A DNA stretch of 64,000 nt from contig NZ_JAMWEL010000001.1 in assembly GCF_024509555.1 (NCBI RefSeq), forward strand, positions 62,001-126,000, in the 5' to 3' direction. Below, in pieces: positions 62,160 to 64,000 of the stretch (positions are counted from its first letter, which is position 1; the number at the start of each line of letters is the position of its first letter). The notes below the pieces were generated by a model. That model did not search any database. It was not told where the DNA came from and saw only the letters and a program-made list of their open reading frames with translations. This stretch comes from Streptococcus suis (GTDB taxonomy: Bacteria; Bacillota; Bacilli; Lactobacillales; Streptococcaceae). Position numbers and translations under genes: made by a program.

Positions 62160-62435
62160 ATGGAAAAATTTTGTCAATCTTGTGCTATGCCCCTCAATCT
62201 ACATGGCCAGGATGTGAGAGGTACCGAGGCAGATGGAAGTCTTTCAACTAGTTATTGTTCTTATTGTTATGTCAATGGAGCATTTTTGGAGCCTGACATC
62301 AGTTTTGAACAGATGATCGCTAAAGGAAAAAATGCGATTTCAAACGGTCAAGGAAATCGTTTTGTAAAATTCTTGATGAAAGCCTCTTACCCATTTATGC
62401 TGAAAAAAGCCAAACGTTGGCAAGTTCAAAAATAA
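62160..62435 (+). CDS. Putative zinc-ribbon protein
   Basis: The 91-residue protein has CQSC near the start and CSYC about 30 residues later (MEKFCQSCAMPLN, YCSYCYVNGAF), a four-Cys zinc-ribbon pattern. A helical C-terminal region ends it (FVKFLMKASYPFMLKKAKRW). The Zn_ribbon_2-type family has no firm function. A frameshifted copy lies at 52914-53180. It has its own promoter and terminator. Confidence 0.85.
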   Translation: MEKFCQSCAMPLNLHGQDVRGTEADGSLSTSYCSYCYVNGAFLEPDISFEQMIAKGKNAISNGQGNRFVKFLMKASYPFMLKKAKRWQVQK

Positions 62436-62445
62436 AGGGATGTAG

Positions 62446-62479
62446 ATGAGTTGGGACAGTCTTTCCAGCTCATTTTTTT
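62446..62479 (+). terminator. Terminator abutting the uvrC promoter
   Basis: ATGAGTTGG (62446-62454) pairs with CCAGCTCAT (62465-62473), one wobble, followed by seven T in all. The uvrC extended -10 starts at the end of the T run. Confidence 0.85.
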
Positions 62480-62487
62480 GTTATAAT
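62479..62487 (+). promoter_or_regulatory. Extended -10 placed 7 nt before the uvrC start codon
   Basis: TGTTATAAT at 62479-62487 and ATG at 62495, with no ribosome binding site, predicts a leaderless uvrC mRNA. Confidence 0.62.
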
Positions 62488-62494
62488 TATACTT

Positions 62495-64000
62495 ATGAAC
62501 GATTTAATCAAGCACAAGTTGGAGTTGCTGCCGGACAGTCCGGGTTGTTACCTCCACAAAAATAAGTACGGAAAGATTATCTATGTGGGCAAGGCCAAAA
62601 ACCTGCGAAATCGGGTGCGGTCTTATTTTCGTGGTGCCCATGATACCAAGACAGAGGCTCTAGTAGCTGAAATTGCCGATTTTGAATTTATTGTAACGGA
62701 TTCCAATATCGAGGCTCTCTTGTTAGAAATCAATCTGATTCAGGAAAACAAGCCTCGCTATAATATCATGCTCAAGGACGACAAGTCCTATCCCTTCATC
62801 AAGATTACTAAGGAACGCCATCCGCGTCTAATCATTACACGGCAGATTAAGAAGGATGGTGGTCAGTATTTTGGTCCCTATCCCGATGTGGGTGCGGCCA
62901 ACCAGACCCTCAAACTATTGGAGCGCCTCTATCCTTTCCGCAAGTGTAAATTGCCTGAGAACAAGTACTGTCTTTATTATCATTTGGGGCAATGTCTGGC
63001 ACATGGGGAAAACCTGCCCAGCCTGTCTGACTATGACAAGATGGCCAAGGAAGTCGCCCAGTTCTTGACAGGTCATGATGATAAGATTGTCAAGGAAGTG
63101 CAGGACAAGATGAAGGCGGCTGCTGGCAATTTGGAATTTGAAAAGGCTGCGGAATATCGTGATGTCCTGCAATCCATTTCTACCCTGCGAACCAAGCAAC
63201 GAGTGATGGCTCATGACTTGCAAAACCGAGATGTCTTTGGCTACTATGTGGACAAGGGCTGGATGTGTGTGCAGGTTTTCTTTGTTCGGCAGGGGAAACT
63301 GATTGAGCGGAATGTCAATCTTTTTCCATACTATAATGATGCGGACGAAGACTTTTTGACCTACATCGGTCAGTTTTACAGGGACCAGCAACATTTGATT
63401 CCCTCAGAGGTCTTGATACCGCAGGATATTGACCAAGAAGCTGTAGAAGCTCTGGTTGATACCAAGGTCCTTAAGCCCCAGCGTGGCGAGAAGAAGCAGC
63501 TTATCAATCTGGCGACCAAGAATGCGCGTGTCAGTCTGGAGCAGAAGTTTAATCTTTTGGAGAAAAATCTGGAGAAGACCTACGGTGCAGTGGAGAATAT
63601 CGGTCAGCTTTTGGGGATTCCGACGCCTGTGCGGATTGAGGCTTTCGATAACTCCAACATCATGGGGACCAGTCCTGTGTCGGCTATGGTTGTCTTTGAA
63701 AATGGGGTGCCTAATAAAAAAGAATACCGCAAGTATAAGATTAAGACGGTGGAGGGACCGGATGACTATGCTTCCATGCGAGAAGTTTTGCAGCGGCGGT
63801 ACAGTCGGGTACTGCGGGACGGTTTGACACCGCCTGATTTGATTATTATTGACGGTGGTCAGGGGCAGGTCAATGTCGCCAAGCAGGTTATCGAGCAGGA
63901 GTTGGGTATGTCCATTCCCATTGCAGGTTTGCAGAAGAATGACAAGCACCAGACTCACGAATTGCTCTTTGGCAATCCGCTGGAAGTGGTGGAATTGCCC
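62495..64000 (+). CDS. uvrC: Excinuclease ABC subunit C (3' partial)
   Basis: The frame is open from ATG 62495 to the window edge (502 codons of about 600). It begins [20 protein letters not shown] and contains the GIY-YIG nuclease ([19 protein letters not shown]), the UVR motif ([13 protein letters not shown]) and the start of the C-terminal nuclease region ([25 protein letters not shown]). UvrC makes both incisions in nucleotide excision repair. The 3' end, with the helix-hairpin-helix domain, lies outside the window. Confidence 0.96.
   Translation, partial: MNDLIKHKLELLPDSPGCYLHKNKYGKIIYVGKAKNLRNRVRSYFRGAHDTKTEALVAEIADFEFIVTDSNIEALLLEINLIQENKPRYNIMLKDDKSYPFIKITKERHPRLIITRQIKKDGGQYFGPYPDVGAANQTLKLLERLYPFRKCKLPENKYCLYYHLGQCLAHGENLPSLSDYDKMAKEVAQFLTGHDDKIVKEVQDKMKAAAGNLEFEKAAEYRDVLQSISTLRTKQRVMAHDLQNRDVFGYYVDKGWMCVQVFFVRQGKLIERNVNLFPYYNDADEDFLTYIGQFYRDQQHLIPSEVLIPQDIDQEAVEALVDTKVLKPQRGEKKQLINLATKNARVSLEQKFNLLEKNLEKTYGAVENIGQLLGIPTPVRIEAFDNSNIMGTSPVSAMVVFENGVPNKKEYRKYKIKTVEGPDDYASMREVLQRRYSRVLRDGLTPPDLIIIDGGQGQVNVAKQVIEQELGMSIPIAGLQKNDKHQTHELLFGNPLEVVELP

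Noticed and set aside
63404..63958. Leftward open frame at the window end
   Set aside because: It lies opposite uvrC, whose family motifs are clear in the rightward frame.
1..64000. tRNA, rRNA, prophage or intact insertion sequence
   Set aside because: None was recognised when reading either strand. The only mobile element seen is the decayed ISL3 remnant.

Overview
The window looks like chromosome of a Streptococcus, most probably Streptococcus suis or a close relative. The evidence is an AT-rich sequence with strong AGGAGG-type ribosome binding sites, frequent extended -10 promoters (TGnTATAAT), a streptococcal infC-rpmI-rplT operon with an L20 leader, CiaRH, SpxA, LdcB, a BmpA/Nup nucleoside importer and a rhamnan (Rgp/Gac-type) wall polysaccharide locus. 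The species call is inferred from remembered gene content, not from a search.

Layout. (1) 3-1235 is the C-terminal part of a surface protein with GBS Bsp-like repeats and a serine beta-lactamase-like domain. (2) 1398-2885 is a UDP-glucose dehydrogenase-type enzyme fused behind an XRE helix-turn-helix domain. (3) 2989-19456 is one long rhamnose-polysaccharide operon. It holds rhamnosyltransferases (rgpA, rgpB, rgpF), a Wzm/Wzt-type exporter (rgpC, rgpD), a GacH-like glycerol-phosphate transferase, a DUF2142 membrane protein, further GT2 enzymes, a flippase, a GacI/GacJ-like pair and a final GDPD/PI-PLC-like membrane enzyme. The middle of the operon, roughly 10.1-16.4 kb, is visibly more AT-rich. 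(4) 19.6-23 kb holds an EbsA-like protein, ferredoxin, a LysM protein, cmk and infC-rpmI-rplT. (5) 23.2-32.3 kb holds small housekeeping and hypothetical genes, including DUF2130, DUF1858, DUF438, truB, ribF, a K+ channel, spxA, an IMPase and an rRNA methyltransferase. (6) 32.4-37.4 kb is the phosphate importer pstSCAB1B2-phoU. (7) 37.5-40.3 kb is a Gly/Pro/Gln-repeat exported protein followed by ciaRH. (8) 40.6-43.1 kb holds a transglutaminase-like lipoprotein, rpsT and coaA. (9) 43.2-50.9 kb is nucleoside salvage and import: a methyltransferase, pdp, deoC, cdd, bmpA and nupABC. (10) 51.0-53.2 kb holds a RibD-like reductase, a decayed ISL3 transposase carrying two short hairpin repeats, and a frameshifted zinc-ribbon pseudogene. 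(11) 53.2-58.3 kb holds a HAD phosphatase, a CPBP protease, two membrane proteins sharing an N-terminal motif (one TcaA-like) and LdcB. (12) 58.4-64 kb holds two VOC proteins, a leftward ABC exporter under an operator-like dyad, the intact zinc-ribbon paralogue and the start of uvrC.

The genes are mostly core functions: wall polysaccharide synthesis and export, wall trimming, phosphate and nucleoside uptake, translation and redox/stress regulation. The most unusual signals are regulatory. Five genes have an extended -10 only 6-7 nt before the ATG, which suggests leaderless mRNAs. infC appears to start at AUA and rpsT at UUG. There are structured leaders before ciaR, pstS and the nup genes, and a CiaR-box-like site before the repeat protein. 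No tRNA, rRNA, CRISPR array, phage or intact mobile element was seen.
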